Below are positions 1 to 9,628 of a stretch of DNA of 64,000 nt, piece after piece. The notes under the pieces are model-generated. The model was not told where the DNA came from. It was given only the letters and a program-made list of their open reading frames with translations, and searched no databases. The translations under genes were made by a program, and so were the position numbers. Where the stretch lies: assembly GCF_026241095.1 (NCBI RefSeq), contig NZ_JAPFGB010000004.1, positions 235,178-299,177 of the forward strand. Reading direction: 5' to 3'. Within the stretch, counting starts at the first letter, position 1; the number at the start of each line of letters is the position of its first letter. This stretch comes from Saccharopolyspora sp. NFXS83. GTDB taxonomy: Bacteria > Actinomycetota > Actinomycetes > Mycobacteriales > Pseudonocardiaceae.

Positions 1-197
1 CGGGTGGCGCCGCCGAGCCGTTCCAGAGCGCTCAGCAGCACGCCGGTCTTGCCGATGCCGGCCGGGCCGCGCAGCAGCACGGCCCGCCCCTGCCCGGTGG
101 CCGCGAGCCGCGCGGCCTCGGCGATCCGGGCGAGCTCGTCGTCCCTGCCGACGAGCTCGCCCAGTGGACCTGCCTGCACGAGCTGATCAGCCACCAT
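1..197 (-). CDS. ATP-binding regulator (LuxR/MalT-like), N-terminal fragment
   Basis: Only the first 65 codons lie in the window; the gene runs off its left edge. The ATG at 197 is preceded by a strong GGAAGGAG ribosome site. The product starts with a short leader, then LVGRDDELARI, which is the usual entry to an AAA/STAND ATPase, and a Walker A motif GPAGIGKT at about residues 44-51. Proteins with this start are usually large LuxR-family regulators with a C-terminal helix-turn-helix, but that part is not visible. A plain ATPase or an adenylate-cyclase-type regulator is also possible. Confidence 0.75.
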   Translation of the reverse strand, partial: MVADQLVQAGPLGELVGRDDELARIAEAARLAATGQGRAVLLRGPAGIGKTGVLLSALERLGGAT

Positions 198-283
198 GCG
201 GGGCTCCTTCCGATCTGCCCCCAGGCGGACGGACTGCTTCGAACTCGTGGACTTCGTACCGGGCCGTCTCGGCGCCGCGCGGC

Positions 284-1045
284 TCAGACCGTCTCGACAC
301 GCGGCCCGGCCCGGCGGAGCTCGTCGGCGACCTGCTCGTCGAGGCCGTCGTCGGTGATGAGCGTGTCGACGTCGGCCAGCTCGCCGAACCGCGCGAAATG
401 ATCGTTGCCGACCTTGGTGTGATCCGCCAGCACGATGGTGCGCCGGGCCGCCGAGATCGCCGCCCGCTTGACCATCGACTCCGCCGAATCCGGTGTGGTG
501 AGCCCGCGTTCCAGGGACAGCCCGTTGGTGGCCATGAACGCGACGTCCACGTAGATGTCGCCGAGCGCGTGCAGCGCCCAGCCGTCCACCGCCGCGAGCG
601 TGCGCCCGCGCAGCCTGCCGCCGACGAGCATCAACGTGATGTTGCCGCGGCCGGACAACGTCAGCGCCGTCGTCGGCGAGTGCGTGACCACGGTCAGCTC
701 CCGGTCCGTCGGCAGGATGTTCGCCATCCGGGCCACCGTGGTGCCCGCGTCGAGCAGGATGGCGCCTTCATCCGGGACGAACTCCAGCGCCGCCTTGGCG
801 ATGCGGTTCTTCTCCGCCGTCATCACCGAGTCCCTGGCGGGCACGTTCGGCTCGAAACCCAACCGCTCCACCGGGATCGCTCCGCCGTGCACCCGGCGCA
901 GCACGCCGCGGCGCTCCAGCACGGTGAGGTCGCGGCGCACGGTCTCGGTGGTCATGTCGAAGCGGGACGCGAGCGCGGCGACGTCGACACGGCCTTCCTC
1001 GCGGGCCAACTCCAGAATCGCCCAATGCCGTTCTTCGGCGTACAT
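284..1045 (-). CDS. DeoR/GlpR-family transcriptional regulator
   Basis: The 253-aa length matches the family. Residues 1-60 form the DeoR winged helix-turn-helix (RHWAILELAREEGRVDVAAL then TTETVRRDLTVLERRGVLRRVHGGA). The rest is the sugar-phosphate-isomerase-like sensor domain with DAGTT near residue 99 and a late VLADHTK segment. Such proteins normally repress sugar or polyol catabolic genes and are released by a phosphorylated sugar. No catabolic gene adjoins it, so the ligand cannot be named. The gene lies 86 bp downstream of the start of the neighbouring ATPase regulator on the same strand. Confidence 0.9.
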   Translation of the reverse strand: MYAEERHWAILELAREEGRVDVAALASRFDMTTETVRRDLTVLERRGVLRRVHGGAIPVERLGFEPNVPARDSVMTAEKNRIAKAALEFVPDEGAILLDAGTTVARMANILPTDRELTVVTHSPTTALTLSGRGNITLMLVGGRLRGRTLAAVDGWALHALGDIYVDVAFMATNGLSLERGLTTPDSAESMVKRAAISAARRTIVLADHTKVGNDHFARFGELADVDTLITDDGLDEQVADELRRAGPRVETV

Positions 1046-1249
1046 GCCCGCTTCGCTCCCGCTGTGAGATCCCCCGGCCCGCGGAGATTACCGGCGCCGA
1101 GCACGCGGGCACAATGCTCGGATGTGGCTTCGTGTTGCTTTGCTTGGCATTCCCCGGCCCGCTCCGGGGTTGCGAAGCGAGGGAGATCCGATCCGGTGAT
1201 CTTTTTACTCTCCGCAGTCGAGTGATCACTTTCAGTATATGGTGGCCCG

Positions 1250-2623
1250 GTGCCAACTGAGGACATCCCGCCGACGGTCTGGCGGTGCGCGGAGGTCCGC
1301 GACGCCCTCGCCGTGCGCGACATCGGCACCGTCTACCGCGCGTTGCGCGCGCACGGCGTCTCGCAGAGCCGCATCGCCCAACTCACGGGGCAGGCGCAGA
1401 GCGAGGTCAGCGATGTGCTCAACGGGCGCGCGGTGCGCAGCTACGACCTGCTGTCCCGGATCGCCACCGGGCTCGGCATCCCGCGCGGCTGGATGGGGCT
1501 CGCCGGCGAAGACCGGCCCGCGCCCACCGAGCAGAGCACCTCCGACGCCCCGCCGGAGGAGGACGAGAAGACCAAGCGCCGCAAGTTCCTGTCCTACGCC
1601 GGTTCCCTCGTGCTCGGCTCCCGCGCGGAATCGGCCGAATCCGCGCTGCGGCTGCCCGCCGAGATGCGGTACCTCGACGTCCCGCGCACCCCGCCCGGCC
1701 GGGTCGGCGCGTCGGACGTGGTGGCGCTGGACGAGCTGATCGGCTCGCTGCGCAGGATCGACCAGCGCTACGGCGGAGTCGGGCAGTACGGCACCATCGC
1801 CGCCGCGACCCGGCACGCCGAGCTGATGCTGGAGTCCTCGATGACCGAGGACGTCCGCTCCGAGCTGCTGGCCACCTTGTGCAAGCTGCACGCCACCGCG
1901 GGCTGGACCGCCGTGGAGAACGGGCTGCTGGCCAGCGGCCACGAGCACTTCGGGCGGGCGCTGGACTTCGGCCGCGACGGCGCCGACCCGCTGGCGATCG
2001 CCCGGACGCTCTACGCCGCGGGCCGCGCCGAGCTGCACTTCGGGGACGCGAACTCGGCGTTGAAGCTGTTCCAGCTCGGGTCGATCCGCGCCGAATCGTC
2101 ACCGCTGGTGAGTTCGGTGCTGCAGCTCAACTCCGCGTGGGCCGCCGCGCAGGGGGAACGCGGCGATTCGGTGCACCGCCTGCTCGACCACGGCCGTGGG
2201 CTGCACGCGGCGGCGAAGATCGACGCGGACTACCCGCTGTTCCGCTGGTTCGGCGAGGCGGACCTGCTGGGCATGACCGGGTCGATACAGCTCGCGATGG
2301 GCGAGTACGAATCCGCCGCGCTGCACCTGTCCCGCGCCGTGGCCGCGCGCGCACCGGGTGAGGTGCGCTCCGCGGTCTTCGAGCTGGCGAGCCTCGCCGA
2401 GGCGAAGTTCGCCTTGGGCGATCACGGCGCCGCGGTCCGCCACGGCCGCCGCTCGGTGCTGCTCGCGGGCGGCGTGCGCAGCGCGCGGCTGCACGGTCGC
2501 CTCGCCGGACTGCGGGCTCGGTGCGCGGAGATCGCGGACTCCCCGCACCCCTGGCACGACTGCGCGGAAGAACTCGCACTGGGCATAGATTCGGTCATCG
2601 CCCCCCGCCCCGTACGCCGGTGA
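1250..2623 (+). CDS. XRE-family regulator with TPR-like C-terminal region
   Basis: 457 aa from a GTG start. Residues about 20-75 are a lambda-repressor-type helix-turn-helix (GVSQSRIAQLTGQAQSEVSDVLNG, then LLSRIATGLGIPRGWMGLAG). A charged linker (PPEEDEKTKRRKFL) follows. The remaining ~350 residues are helical and alanine-rich with repeated TPR-like units, as in the large helix-turn-helix/TPR regulators of actinomycetes. The function is probably sensing by peptide or protein binding, but no partner gene is visible. It is transcribed divergently from the DeoR gene across about 200 bp and ends 31 bp before a convergent gene. Confidence 0.8.
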   Translation: MPTEDIPPTVWRCAEVRDALAVRDIGTVYRALRAHGVSQSRIAQLTGQAQSEVSDVLNGRAVRSYDLLSRIATGLGIPRGWMGLAGEDRPAPTEQSTSDAPPEEDEKTKRRKFLSYAGSLVLGSRAESAESALRLPAEMRYLDVPRTPPGRVGASDVVALDELIGSLRRIDQRYGGVGQYGTIAAATRHAELMLESSMTEDVRSELLATLCKLHATAGWTAVENGLLASGHEHFGRALDFGRDGADPLAIARTLYAAGRAELHFGDANSALKLFQLGSIRAESSPLVSSVLQLNSAWAAAQGERGDSVHRLLDHGRGLHAAAKIDADYPLFRWFGEADLLGMTGSIQLAMGEYESAALHLSRAVAARAPGEVRSAVFELASLAEAKFALGDHGAAVRHGRRSVLLAGGVRSARLHGRLAGLRARCAEIADSPHPWHDCAEELALGIDSVIAPRPVRR

Positions 2624-2629
2624 CGCCCA

Positions 2630-2646
2630 CTCCCTCCCGGAGGGAG
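2630..2646. terminator. Short hairpin between convergent genes
   Basis: CTCCCT and AGGGAG pair around a 5-nt loop in the 31-bp gap between the XRE gene and the convergent nucleotidase gene. There is no T-run, as is usual in high-GC actinomycetes. It could serve both genes. Confidence 0.5.
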
Positions 2647-2654
2647 CCGGCCCG

Positions 2655-4358
2655 TCAGTCCGTCACGGTGATCCGGTCCGGTGCCGGTGGAACCACTCCG
2701 GGGTGGGCGGCGAAGTAGGCGAGCAGCGCGTCGAGGTCCACCGGACCACCGGTGAGGTCGGTGCCTTCGGTGAAACCGGTGAAGCCGTCGCCGCCCGCCG
2801 CCAGGAAGTTGTTCACCGCGACCCGGTACGGGGCGTCGGGGGCGACCGGTTCGCCGTCGAGGGTGAGGCCGGAGACCTTCGAGCCGATCGGGGCGGACTC
2901 GGAGTACTCGTAGTGCACTCCGGCCGAGACCTGAAGGATCGTGGCGCCCTCCGGCGTCCACTGCTGTTCCAGCACGTTCTTGAGCTGCGCGCCGGTGAGC
3001 GTGATCGTCTGCATGATGTTGCCGAACGGCTGCACCGCGAACGCCTCGCCGTAGGTGACCACGCCGTCGCCCTCCCCCGCCGGGGAGGAGCCGTGCGGCA
3101 GGTCGGCGCGGACGCCGCCGGAATTGGTGAGGGCCAGCTGCGCGCCACCGGCCGCGGTCGACTCCAGCTGGGCGTCCGCGATCACGCTGCCGAGCGCGGA
3201 TTCCCCGGACGGCGCGGCGGCCTTGAGCAGGTCACCGGTGATCGTCCCGACGGCGCGGTTCGCGATCGGCGCGGCCTTCTCCCGCGCTTCCTGCACCAGC
3301 GCGACGGTCTCCGGGTCGGGCGCGATGTCGCGGGTGACGATCTCGTTGCGCGCCGAGCTCCGCTCTCGCACCACGTCGCGGGTGGCGCGGTCGATGCTCA
3401 GGTCGAGCACCGACAGCAACCGGCCGAAGGAGGCCCCTTGCACGACGGGGCGCGGTGCCCCGGCCGGGTCGGTGGCGGTGCAGTTGTACTGCTGGTGGCT
3501 GTGCGCGCTGAACACGGCGTCGACCTTCGGCGAGGCCGCGGCGGCGATGCGCGCGGCCGGACCGCCCGGTTCGAGCTCGCAGGAGTCCGGCCCGCCGCCG
3601 GTGGCCTCGTCGCCCTGGTGCAGCAGCACGACTTGGGCCTTGATGCCGAAGCGGTCGAGCGCGTCGGCGGTGCGGTCGATGGCGGCGACCTCCTCGCCGA
3701 ACCGCAGTCCCGCGACGGCCTCCGGGCTCACCACGCTCGGCAGGTCCTCCAAGGTGGCTCCGATGATGCCGATCGGCACGCCACCGGAGAGCTGCACGGT
3801 GAACGGCAGCAGCGCCGGGGAACCGTCCTCGAAGGACACGTTCGCGCCGAGGTACGGGAAGTTCGCGCCGTCGAAGGAGTCCCGGAACCGGCAGCCGTCC
3901 TCCGGGTGGCAGCCGCCGCCCTGCAACCGCTGCAGCTCCGCGTAGCCCTCGTCGAACTCGTGGTTGCCGACGACGTGGGCGCGCACGTCCTGGGAGTTGA
4001 GGAACTCGACGGTGGGTTCGTCGTGGAACAGCGCGGAGTTCACCGGGGAGGCGCCGACGCTGTCGCCCGCCGAGAGCACCAGCGAGTTCGGCACCTGCGC
4101 GCGCAGCCGGTCGAGGTGCGCGGCGAGGTAGGCCGCTCCCCCGGCTTCGACCGCGGAGCCGTCGGGCAGCTCGACCTCACCGGAGGATCCGGTGGGCGGT
4201 TCGAGGTTGCCGTGCAGGTCGTTGAAGGTGATCAGCCGCACGTCGGTGGTGCCCGGTTGCGGCGGCGCCTGCCCGGCGGCGGCGCCGGGGGCCATCGCGG
4301 CGGTGGCCAGGGCGGTGGCGACGACGGCGAGTCCGCGTCGCACGCGGGAGGCGCGCAT
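2655..4358 (-). CDS. Secreted 5'-nucleotidase / bifunctional metallophosphatase (UshA family)
   Basis: 567 aa. Residues 1-29 are a signal peptide: MRASRVRRG, a hydrophobic stretch, then AAAG. The calcineurin-like metallophosphatase domain follows with the expected ligand motifs: ITFNDLHGN near residue 44, GDSVGASP, GNHEFDEG, and AHSHQQYN. The C-terminal half is the 5'-nucleotidase specificity domain, with ALTNSGGVRADL and YRVAVNNFLAAGGDGF. These enzymes hydrolyse nucleoside monophosphates or 2',3'-cyclic nucleotides outside the membrane, releasing phosphate and nucleoside. The exact substrate cannot be read from the sequence. The start has GGAAGGA upstream. Confidence 0.92.
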   Translation of the reverse strand: MRASRVRRGLAVVATALATAAMAPGAAAGQAPPQPGTTDVRLITFNDLHGNLEPPTGSSGEVELPDGSAVEAGGAAYLAAHLDRLRAQVPNSLVLSAGDSVGASPVNSALFHDEPTVEFLNSQDVRAHVVGNHEFDEGYAELQRLQGGGCHPEDGCRFRDSFDGANFPYLGANVSFEDGSPALLPFTVQLSGGVPIGIIGATLEDLPSVVSPEAVAGLRFGEEVAAIDRTADALDRFGIKAQVVLLHQGDEATGGGPDSCELEPGGPAARIAAAASPKVDAVFSAHSHQQYNCTATDPAGAPRPVVQGASFGRLLSVLDLSIDRATRDVVRERSSARNEIVTRDIAPDPETVALVQEAREKAAPIANRAVGTITGDLLKAAAPSGESALGSVIADAQLESTAAGGAQLALTNSGGVRADLPHGSSPAGEGDGVVTYGEAFAVQPFGNIMQTITLTGAQLKNVLEQQWTPEGATILQVSAGVHYEYSESAPIGSKVSGLTLDGEPVAPDAPYRVAVNNFLAAGGDGFTGFTEGTDLTGGPVDLDALLAYFAAHPGVVPPAPDRITVTD

Positions 4359-4458
4359 GATCGGAGTTCCTTCCGGACCGGTGATCTCGCACAGCAGTCT
4401 GCCGAACCCGCGCCCCGATCACCAGCGAGTTCCCGGGATCGTTCCGCTCGGGTGCCCG

Positions 4459-4640
4459 GGTGGTGCACCCTCCTCCTCGCTGCGGGACCGGCTTCCCGAG
4501 CGGCTCGGCCACGAGGGAAGTCGCCGCCATCGCGCGAGGGGCGCTGCGAACCGGCGGAGGATCGGCCTGCGCACGCGGTCCCAAGCGCGCTCGACGGGCA
4601 CGTCCTTCGGCCGCGAGGCAGGCGCGGCTCCGCCCGCCCT
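4459..4640 (-). repeat. Nested-palindrome repeat, copy A (degenerate)
   Basis: A worn copy of the dispersed intergenic repeat best seen at 26150-26340 and 49890-50120, in reverse orientation. Recognisable are CTCGCTGCGGGA at the core edge, inner arms CTTCCC (4492-4497) and GGGAAG (4515-4520), and a flank near 4610-4635 (CCTTCGGCCGCGAGGCAGGC) matching the reverse complement of copy E. The outer stem is largely lost. It lies between the divergent nucleotidase gene and the nrdAB leader. Confidence 0.55.
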
Positions 4641-4720
4641 TCGCAGGCTGACGGCCTCGCCACGCCGACGATGATGGGGTTCGGATCAGCGCCGAACCCT
4701 AGATGTAGTGTGGCGCCCGC

Positions 4721-4918
4721 TGATGGTTCACCGGGATCGCCCGGTGTGACAACAGGGAACCCGGTGCGAATCCGGGACTGCCCCGCAGCGGTGAACGGGA
4801 ACGACCGCCGTCACCACCTTCCGTGGTGGTGCAGCACTGAGCGCGATGCTCGGGAAGCGACGGCCAGTAGGTCCGGCGTCGACGACGCCGGGTGCCCGTG
4901 AGTCCGAAGACCTGCCAT
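4721..4918 (+). promoter_or_regulatory. Cobalamin (B12) riboswitch controlling nrdAB
   Basis: The leader carries the conserved adenosylcobalamin aptamer elements in order: GGTTCACCGGGA, then AACAGGGAACCCGGTGCGAA, the CTGCCCCGCAGCGGT segment, the GACGGCCAGTAGGTCC B12-box region, and the closing GAGTCCGAAGACCTGCCATC. It ends about 140 nt before the nrdA start. In Streptomyces a B12 riboswitch is known to shut off the oxygen-dependent nrdABS operon when B12 lets class II NrdJ work; the same logic is likely here. A weak TAGATG/TAGTGT -10-like sequence lies just upstream at about 4700. Confidence 0.93.
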
Positions 4919-5055
4919 CGGTGCGCGCACGAGGGGTGCGCGCCGTCCGGGACCTCGCGGGAGGGTCGCGGGACGAGCGGTGCCGCGCGCACCGCGGTCC
5001 TGGCGCGTTCCGCGCAGTTCCGGGCTGATGTCCGAGCTTGCGAGGGAGAGAGCCA

Positions 5056-7872
5056 GTGACCGAGTCCACGACCCGGCCGTCAGCAGCCACCGCGGTACCC
5101 GCGGGGGTGCGGGTGCTGCGGCGCGACGGGACCGTTTCCGGTTGGGACGAAACGAAGATCTCCGTGGCGCTGACCAAGGCGTTCCTGGCGGCCGAGGGAG
5201 ATTCGGCCGCCTCGTCGTCGAGGCTGCACCAGGTCGTCGCGGAGTTGTCGGAGCAGGCCGCGCGGGGAGTGCTGCGCCACGCCGGTTCCGAGGGCCTGGT
5301 GCACATCGAGCAGATCCAGGACGCGGTGGAGCTCGCGCTGATGCGCGGCGGCCACCACGGCGCCGCCCGCGCCTACGTGCTCTACCGGGAGCAGCACGCG
5401 CAGGCCCGCGAGACCCCCGAGCAGGCCGCGGACACCGCTCCGGAGCTGGAGATGACCGGCCCGGACGGCACCCGGGTACCGCTGGACTGGGCCCGCGTGT
5501 CGACCGTCGTCGAGCAGGCCTGCTCCGGATTGTCCGATGTGGACTCGGATCGGGTGTTGCGGGAGGTCCGGCGCAACGTCTACGACGGCATCGGCGCCGC
5601 CGAGCTCGCCGAGTCGCTGACGATGGCCGCGCGCACCTTCGTCGAGGGCGAGCCGAACTACTCGCTGGTCACGGCCCGGCTGCTGCTGGACGAACTGCGC
5701 CGGGAGGCGTTGAGCTTCGTCGCGGGCGAGCCCGCCGAGGCCGACCAGGTGCAGATGCGGGACCGCTACGCCGGGTACTTCGCCGACTACGTGCGCCGGG
5801 GCATCGAGCTGGAGCAGCTGGACCCGGAGCTGGCGCGGTTCGACCTGGACCGGCTGGGCGCCGCGCTGGACGCGGACCGGGACATCGCGTTCGGCTTCCT
5901 CGGCCTGCGAACGCTCTACGACCGCTACCTGCTGCACGAGCGGGGCGTGCGGTTCGAGCTGCCGCAGGCGTTCCTGATGCGGGTCGCGATGGGCCTGTCG
6001 CTGCGCGAGGACGACCGCGAGGCGCGCGCCGTCGAGTTCTACGACCTGCTGTCGTCGTTCGACTTCATGTGCTCGACGCCGACCTTGTTCAACGCGGGCA
6101 CCACGCGCCCGCAGCTGTCCTCCTGCTTCCTGACCACGGTGGACGACGACCTGCACGGGATCTTCCACGGCATCAGCAACAACGCGCTGCTGTCGAAGTA
6201 CGCGGGCGGCCTCGGCAACGACTGGACCCCGGTCCGGGGCACCGGCGCGCACATCAAGGGCACCAACGGTTCCTCGCAGGGCGTGGTGCCGTTCCTGAAG
6301 ATCGCCAACGACACGGCGGTCGCGGTGAACCAGGGCGGCAAGCGCAAGGGCGCGGTGTGCGCGTACCTGGAGACCTGGCACGTGGACATCGAGGAGTTCC
6401 TCGACCTGCGCAAGAACACCGGTGACGACCGGCGGCGCACCCACGACATGAACACGGCGAACTGGGTGCCGGACGAGTTCCTGCGCCGCGTGGAGGCCGA
6501 CGAGCCGTGGACGTTGTTCTCCCCGGACGAGGTCCCCGACCTGCACGACCTCTACGGCACCGCGTTCGCCGAGCGCTACCGCGAGTACGAGGCCGCCGCC
6601 GAGCGCGGTGAGCTGACGGTGTTCCGCCAGGTCCGCGCGATGGACCTGTGGCGGCGGATGCTCACGATGCTGTTCGAGACCGGGCATCCGTGGATCACCT
6701 TCAAGGACCCGTGCAACCTGCGTTCGCCGCAGCAGCACACCGGCGTGGTGCACTCCTCGAACCTGTGCACCGAGATCACGCTGAACACGAGCAAGGACGA
6801 GGTCGCGGTCTGCAACCTCGGCTCCATCAACCTCGCGCACCACGTGACGGCCGACGGCCTCGACGTGGAGCGCCTGCGCCGCACCACCCGCACGGCGGTG
6901 CGGATGCTGGACAACGTGATCGACGTGAACTTCTACACGATCCCGGAGGCGCGGACCTCGAACATGCGCCACCGCCCCGTCGGCCTGGGCCTGATGGGCT
7001 TCTCGGACGCGTTGTTCGCGCAGCGCATCCCGATGTCCTCGCAGGCCGCGGTGGAGTTCGCGGACCTGAGCATGGAGCACATCAGCTTCCACGCCATCGG
7101 CGCGTCCTCGGACCTGGCGGCCGAGCGCGGCCGGTACGAGTCGTTCGAAGGTTCGCTGTGGAGCCGGGGCGTGCTGCCCCTCGACTCGCTGCGGCTGCTG
7201 GAGCAGGCCCGCGAGACCGGCGTCGACCTGGACCACTCGTCCACGTTGGACTGGGACGGGCTGCGCGAGCGGGTGCGCGCCAACGGGATGCGCAACTCGA
7301 ACGTGCTGGCCATCGCGCCGACGGCGACGATCTCCAACATCTGCGGCGTCGGCCAGTCCATCGAGCCGCTGTACCGCAACCTGTACGTGAAGTCGAACAT
7401 GTCCGGCGACTTCACCGTGCTCAACGCCGACCTGGTGCGGGACTTGAAGACCGCCGGGGTGTGGGACGAAGCGATGGTGCAGGACCTGAAGTACTTCGAC
7501 GGCGACCTCGGCCCGATCGACCGGGTGCCCGCCGAGCTCAAGGCCCTGTACGCCACCGCGTTCGAGATCGAACCGCAGTGGCTGGTGGAGGCCGCGTCGC
7601 GGCGCCAGAAGTGGATCGACCAGGCGCAGTCGCTGAACCTGTACATGGCCGCGCCCAGTGGCCGCAAGCTCGACGAGCTGTACCGGCTGGCGTGGCGCAA
7701 GGGCCTCAAGACCACCTACTACCTGCGGTCGAGCAGCGCGACGCACGTGGAGAAGTCCACGTTGCGCGGCACCGACGGCAAGCTCAACGCCGTCTCCCCC
7801 GTCGCGCCCGCCCCAGCGGCCCAGCCGCAGGCCTGCGCGATCGACGACCCCGAGTGCGAAGCCTGCCAGTGA
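5056..7872 (+). CDS. nrdA: Ribonucleoside-diphosphate reductase, large (alpha) subunit
   Basis: 938 aa from GTG 5056, chosen over TTG 5038 because GAGGGAGAG lies directly before it. Two ATP-cone-like regions occupy roughly residues 15-105 and 130-220, implying dATP/ATP activity control. Catalytic residues are present: first redox cysteine C357 (QLSSCFL), N569-L-C571-T-E573 (thiyl radical site), second redox cysteine C586 (VCNLGS), and a C-terminal C934-x2-C937 pair for thioredoxin-type re-reduction. It reduces NDPs to dNDPs with NrdB, encoded 31 bp downstream. A B12 riboswitch precedes it. No nrdS-like gene follows, unlike the Streptomyces operon. Confidence 0.97.
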   Translation: MTESTTRPSAATAVPAGVRVLRRDGTVSGWDETKISVALTKAFLAAEGDSAASSSRLHQVVAELSEQAARGVLRHAGSEGLVHIEQIQDAVELALMRGGHHGAARAYVLYREQHAQARETPEQAADTAPELEMTGPDGTRVPLDWARVSTVVEQACSGLSDVDSDRVLREVRRNVYDGIGAAELAESLTMAARTFVEGEPNYSLVTARLLLDELRREALSFVAGEPAEADQVQMRDRYAGYFADYVRRGIELEQLDPELARFDLDRLGAALDADRDIAFGFLGLRTLYDRYLLHERGVRFELPQAFLMRVAMGLSLREDDREARAVEFYDLLSSFDFMCSTPTLFNAGTTRPQLSSCFLTTVDDDLHGIFHGISNNALLSKYAGGLGNDWTPVRGTGAHIKGTNGSSQGVVPFLKIANDTAVAVNQGGKRKGAVCAYLETWHVDIEEFLDLRKNTGDDRRRTHDMNTANWVPDEFLRRVEADEPWTLFSPDEVPDLHDLYGTAFAERYREYEAAAERGELTVFRQVRAMDLWRRMLTMLFETGHPWITFKDPCNLRSPQQHTGVVHSSNLCTEITLNTSKDEVAVCNLGSINLAHHVTADGLDVERLRRTTRTAVRMLDNVIDVNFYTIPEARTSNMRHRPVGLGLMGFSDALFAQRIPMSSQAAVEFADLSMEHISFHAIGASSDLAAERGRYESFEGSLWSRGVLPLDSLRLLEQARETGVDLDHSSTLDWDGLRERVRANGMRNSNVLAIAPTATISNICGVGQSIEPLYRNLYVKSNMSGDFTVLNADLVRDLKTAGVWDEAMVQDLKYFDGDLGPIDRVPAELKALYATAFEIEPQWLVEAASRRQKWIDQAQSLNLYMAAPSGRKLDELYRLAWRKGLKTTYYLRSSSATHVEKSTLRGTDGKLNAVSPVAPAPAAQPQACAIDDPECEACQ

Positions 7873-7903
7873 CCGGCCCGACGACCACGACATTGGAGTG
7901 CCG

Positions 7904-8977
7904 ATGACCTCCCTGCACACCCCCGACGCCACCGGTCTCGGCGAGATCGACCGCGGCGCCGGCCGGATCAACGTCGACGACAAGGCGATGATCAACGCGC
8001 AGGCCGACGTGAACCAGCTGCTGCCGCTGAAGTACGGCTGGGCGTGGGAGAAGTACCTCGCGGGCTGCAACAACCACTGGATGCCCACCGAGGTCTCCAT
8101 GCACGCCGACATCGCCCTGTGGCGCTCCCGCGACGGCCTCACCGACGACGAGCGGCTGATGCTCAAGCGCAACCTGGGCTTCTTCGCGACGGCGGAGTCC
8201 TTGGTGGCCAACAACATCGTGCTCGCCGTGTACCGGCACATCACCAACCCCGAGTGCCGCCAGTACCTGCTGCGCCAGGCCTTCGAGGAGGCGGTGCACA
8301 CCCACACGTTCCAGTACATCTGCGAGAGCCTGGGCCTCGACGAGGGTGAGCTGTTCAACGCCTACCGCGAGATCCCGTCCATCTCGGAGAAGGACGAGTG
8401 GGCGCTGCGCCACACCCAGAACCTGGAGAACCCCGAGTTCGCCACCGGCGGCCCCGAACGCGACCAGGCGTTCCTGCGCGACCTCATCGCCTTCTACGTC
8501 ATCTTCGAGGGCATGTGGTTCTACACCGGTTTCGCCCAGATCCTGTCGCTGGGCAGGCGGAACAAGATGGTCGGCATCGCCGAGCAGTACCAGTACATCC
8601 TGCGCGACGAGTCGATCCACCTGAACTTCGGCATCGACTGCATCAACCAGATCAAGCTGGAGAACCCCCACCTGTGGAGCGATGAGTTCCAGGCGGAGGT
8701 GCGCGGAATGCTCGCCGACGCGTGCCGCCTGGAGGTCGCCTACGGCCGCGACACCATGCCGCGCGGCATCCTCGGCATCAACGCCGAGCTGTGCGAGCAG
8801 TACATGCACTTCATCACCAACCGCCGCTGCGCCCAGCTCGGCCTCACCCCGGTGTTCGGCGAGGTCGACAACCCGTTCCCGTGGATGTCGGAGGCCATGG
8901 ACCTGAAGAAGGAGAAGAACTTCTTCGAAACTCGAGTGACGGAGTACCAGTCGGGCTCCTCCCTCACCTGGGACTGA
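7904..8977 (+). CDS. nrdB: Ribonucleotide reductase small (beta, R2) subunit, class Ic-like
   Basis: 357 aa from ATG 7904 with TTGGAG upstream. Metal ligands can be placed as E98, E129, H132, E202, E236 and H239. The position of the radical tyrosine in class Ia enzymes (Y122 in E. coli, four residues after the histidine) is F136, in H132-T-H-T-F136-Q-Y138. From memory, Chlamydia trachomatis class Ic R2 has E89, E120, H123, F127, Y129, E193, E227 and H230; every residue here is offset by exactly +9. This predicts a Mn(IV)/Fe(III) cofactor instead of a tyrosyl radical. A C-terminal tyrosine (Y348) for radical transfer is present. It forms an operon with nrdA. Confidence 0.95.
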   Translation: MTSLHTPDATGLGEIDRGAGRINVDDKAMINAQADVNQLLPLKYGWAWEKYLAGCNNHWMPTEVSMHADIALWRSRDGLTDDERLMLKRNLGFFATAESLVANNIVLAVYRHITNPECRQYLLRQAFEEAVHTHTFQYICESLGLDEGELFNAYREIPSISEKDEWALRHTQNLENPEFATGGPERDQAFLRDLIAFYVIFEGMWFYTGFAQILSLGRRNKMVGIAEQYQYILRDESIHLNFGIDCINQIKLENPHLWSDEFQAEVRGMLADACRLEVAYGRDTMPRGILGINAELCEQYMHFITNRRCAQLGLTPVFGEVDNPFPWMSEAMDLKKEKNFFETRVTEYQSGSSLTWD

Positions 8978-8992
8978 GCACACGCGCACAGC

Positions 8993-9032
8993 ACGGGCCG
9001 CCCCCTCGGATCTTTCCCCGTGGGCGGCCCGT
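8993..9032 (+). terminator. Terminator hairpin after nrdAB
   Basis: An 11-bp perfect stem, ACGGGCCGCCC with GGGCGGCCCGT, encloses an 18-nt loop. It begins 15 bp after the nrdB stop and lies between nrdB and the convergent SLOG gene, so it could act in both directions. Confidence 0.75.
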
Positions 9033-9094
9033 CCGCTTTCAGATCGACGACGCGGCCCGCACTGACACCGGGTCGAACATCGCGACGGTGCAGG

Positions 9095-9568
9095 TCAGTC
9101 GCGTTCGAGGCCTTCCGGCCACACGACGGTGACCGGCAGTCCGCGCTCCCGCGCCGCGTCCACGACGTCGCCGGTGCCACCGCGTCCGGCGGCCGGTCGC
9201 CCGTCCCACACGGCGACGATCGCACCGGCGGAATCGAGGAGGTGCTCGCTGGCGGCCATGTAGGCGTCGGGGTTCGACTCGGTGAACGGCATGGTGTGCA
9301 CGGTGGTCGCCTCGGCGATGAGCTCGTCGAAGGTGGAGGTATTGTCCGGCTTCACCTTTCGTTCGCGGTAGTCGGCGGCGGGCAGCACGACTTCCAGCGA
9401 TCCGCCGCCGTCGAGCACGACGCGGGCGAAGATCTGATCGGCGCCCCGCGCGAGGCAGCTCATGCCGACCACGTCGGCGTGCCCGGCGAGCTCGGCTTCG
9501 AGCGCCTTGCTCACCAGACGAGCCGTCGCCCTGGTCAGGTTCGTGTGCCCGGTGATCCCGATGCGCAC
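9095..9568 (-). CDS. SLOG-domain (DprA/LOG-like Rossmann) protein
   Basis: 157 aa, a single domain. It begins MRIGITGHTNL, then SCLARGADQIFA and later GAIVAVWDGRPAAGRGGTGDVV, the layout of SLOG/YpsA-like nucleotide-binding proteins (GxTGH start, GADxxxA helix, VWDGxxxxxxGGTxD loop). Such domains sense or process nucleotides or nucleotide-derived ligands. It is the last gene of a minus-strand set, 60 bp after the flavoprotein gene, itself coupled to an XRE regulator. The function is unknown; a ligand-sensing role for the operon is only an inference. Confidence 0.75.
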   Translation of the reverse strand: MRIGITGHTNLTRATARLVSKALEAELAGHADVVGMSCLARGADQIFARVVLDGGGSLEVVLPAADYRERKVKPDNTSTFDELIAEATTVHTMPFTESNPDAYMAASEHLLDSAGAIVAVWDGRPAAGRGGTGDVVDAARERGLPVTVVWPEGLERD

Positions 9569-9628
9569 TTGCGTACCTTCCGTTCCGTCGTGCTCTCCGG
9601 AGCACCGATCGCCCGACGTTCGCCGTGC

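Noticed and set aside
5080-8358. 1092-codon open frame antisense to nrdAB
   Set aside because: It is a by-product of GC-rich third positions in nrdA and nrdB. The translation has no recognisable domain, while the plus strand encodes complete enzymes with all catalytic residues.
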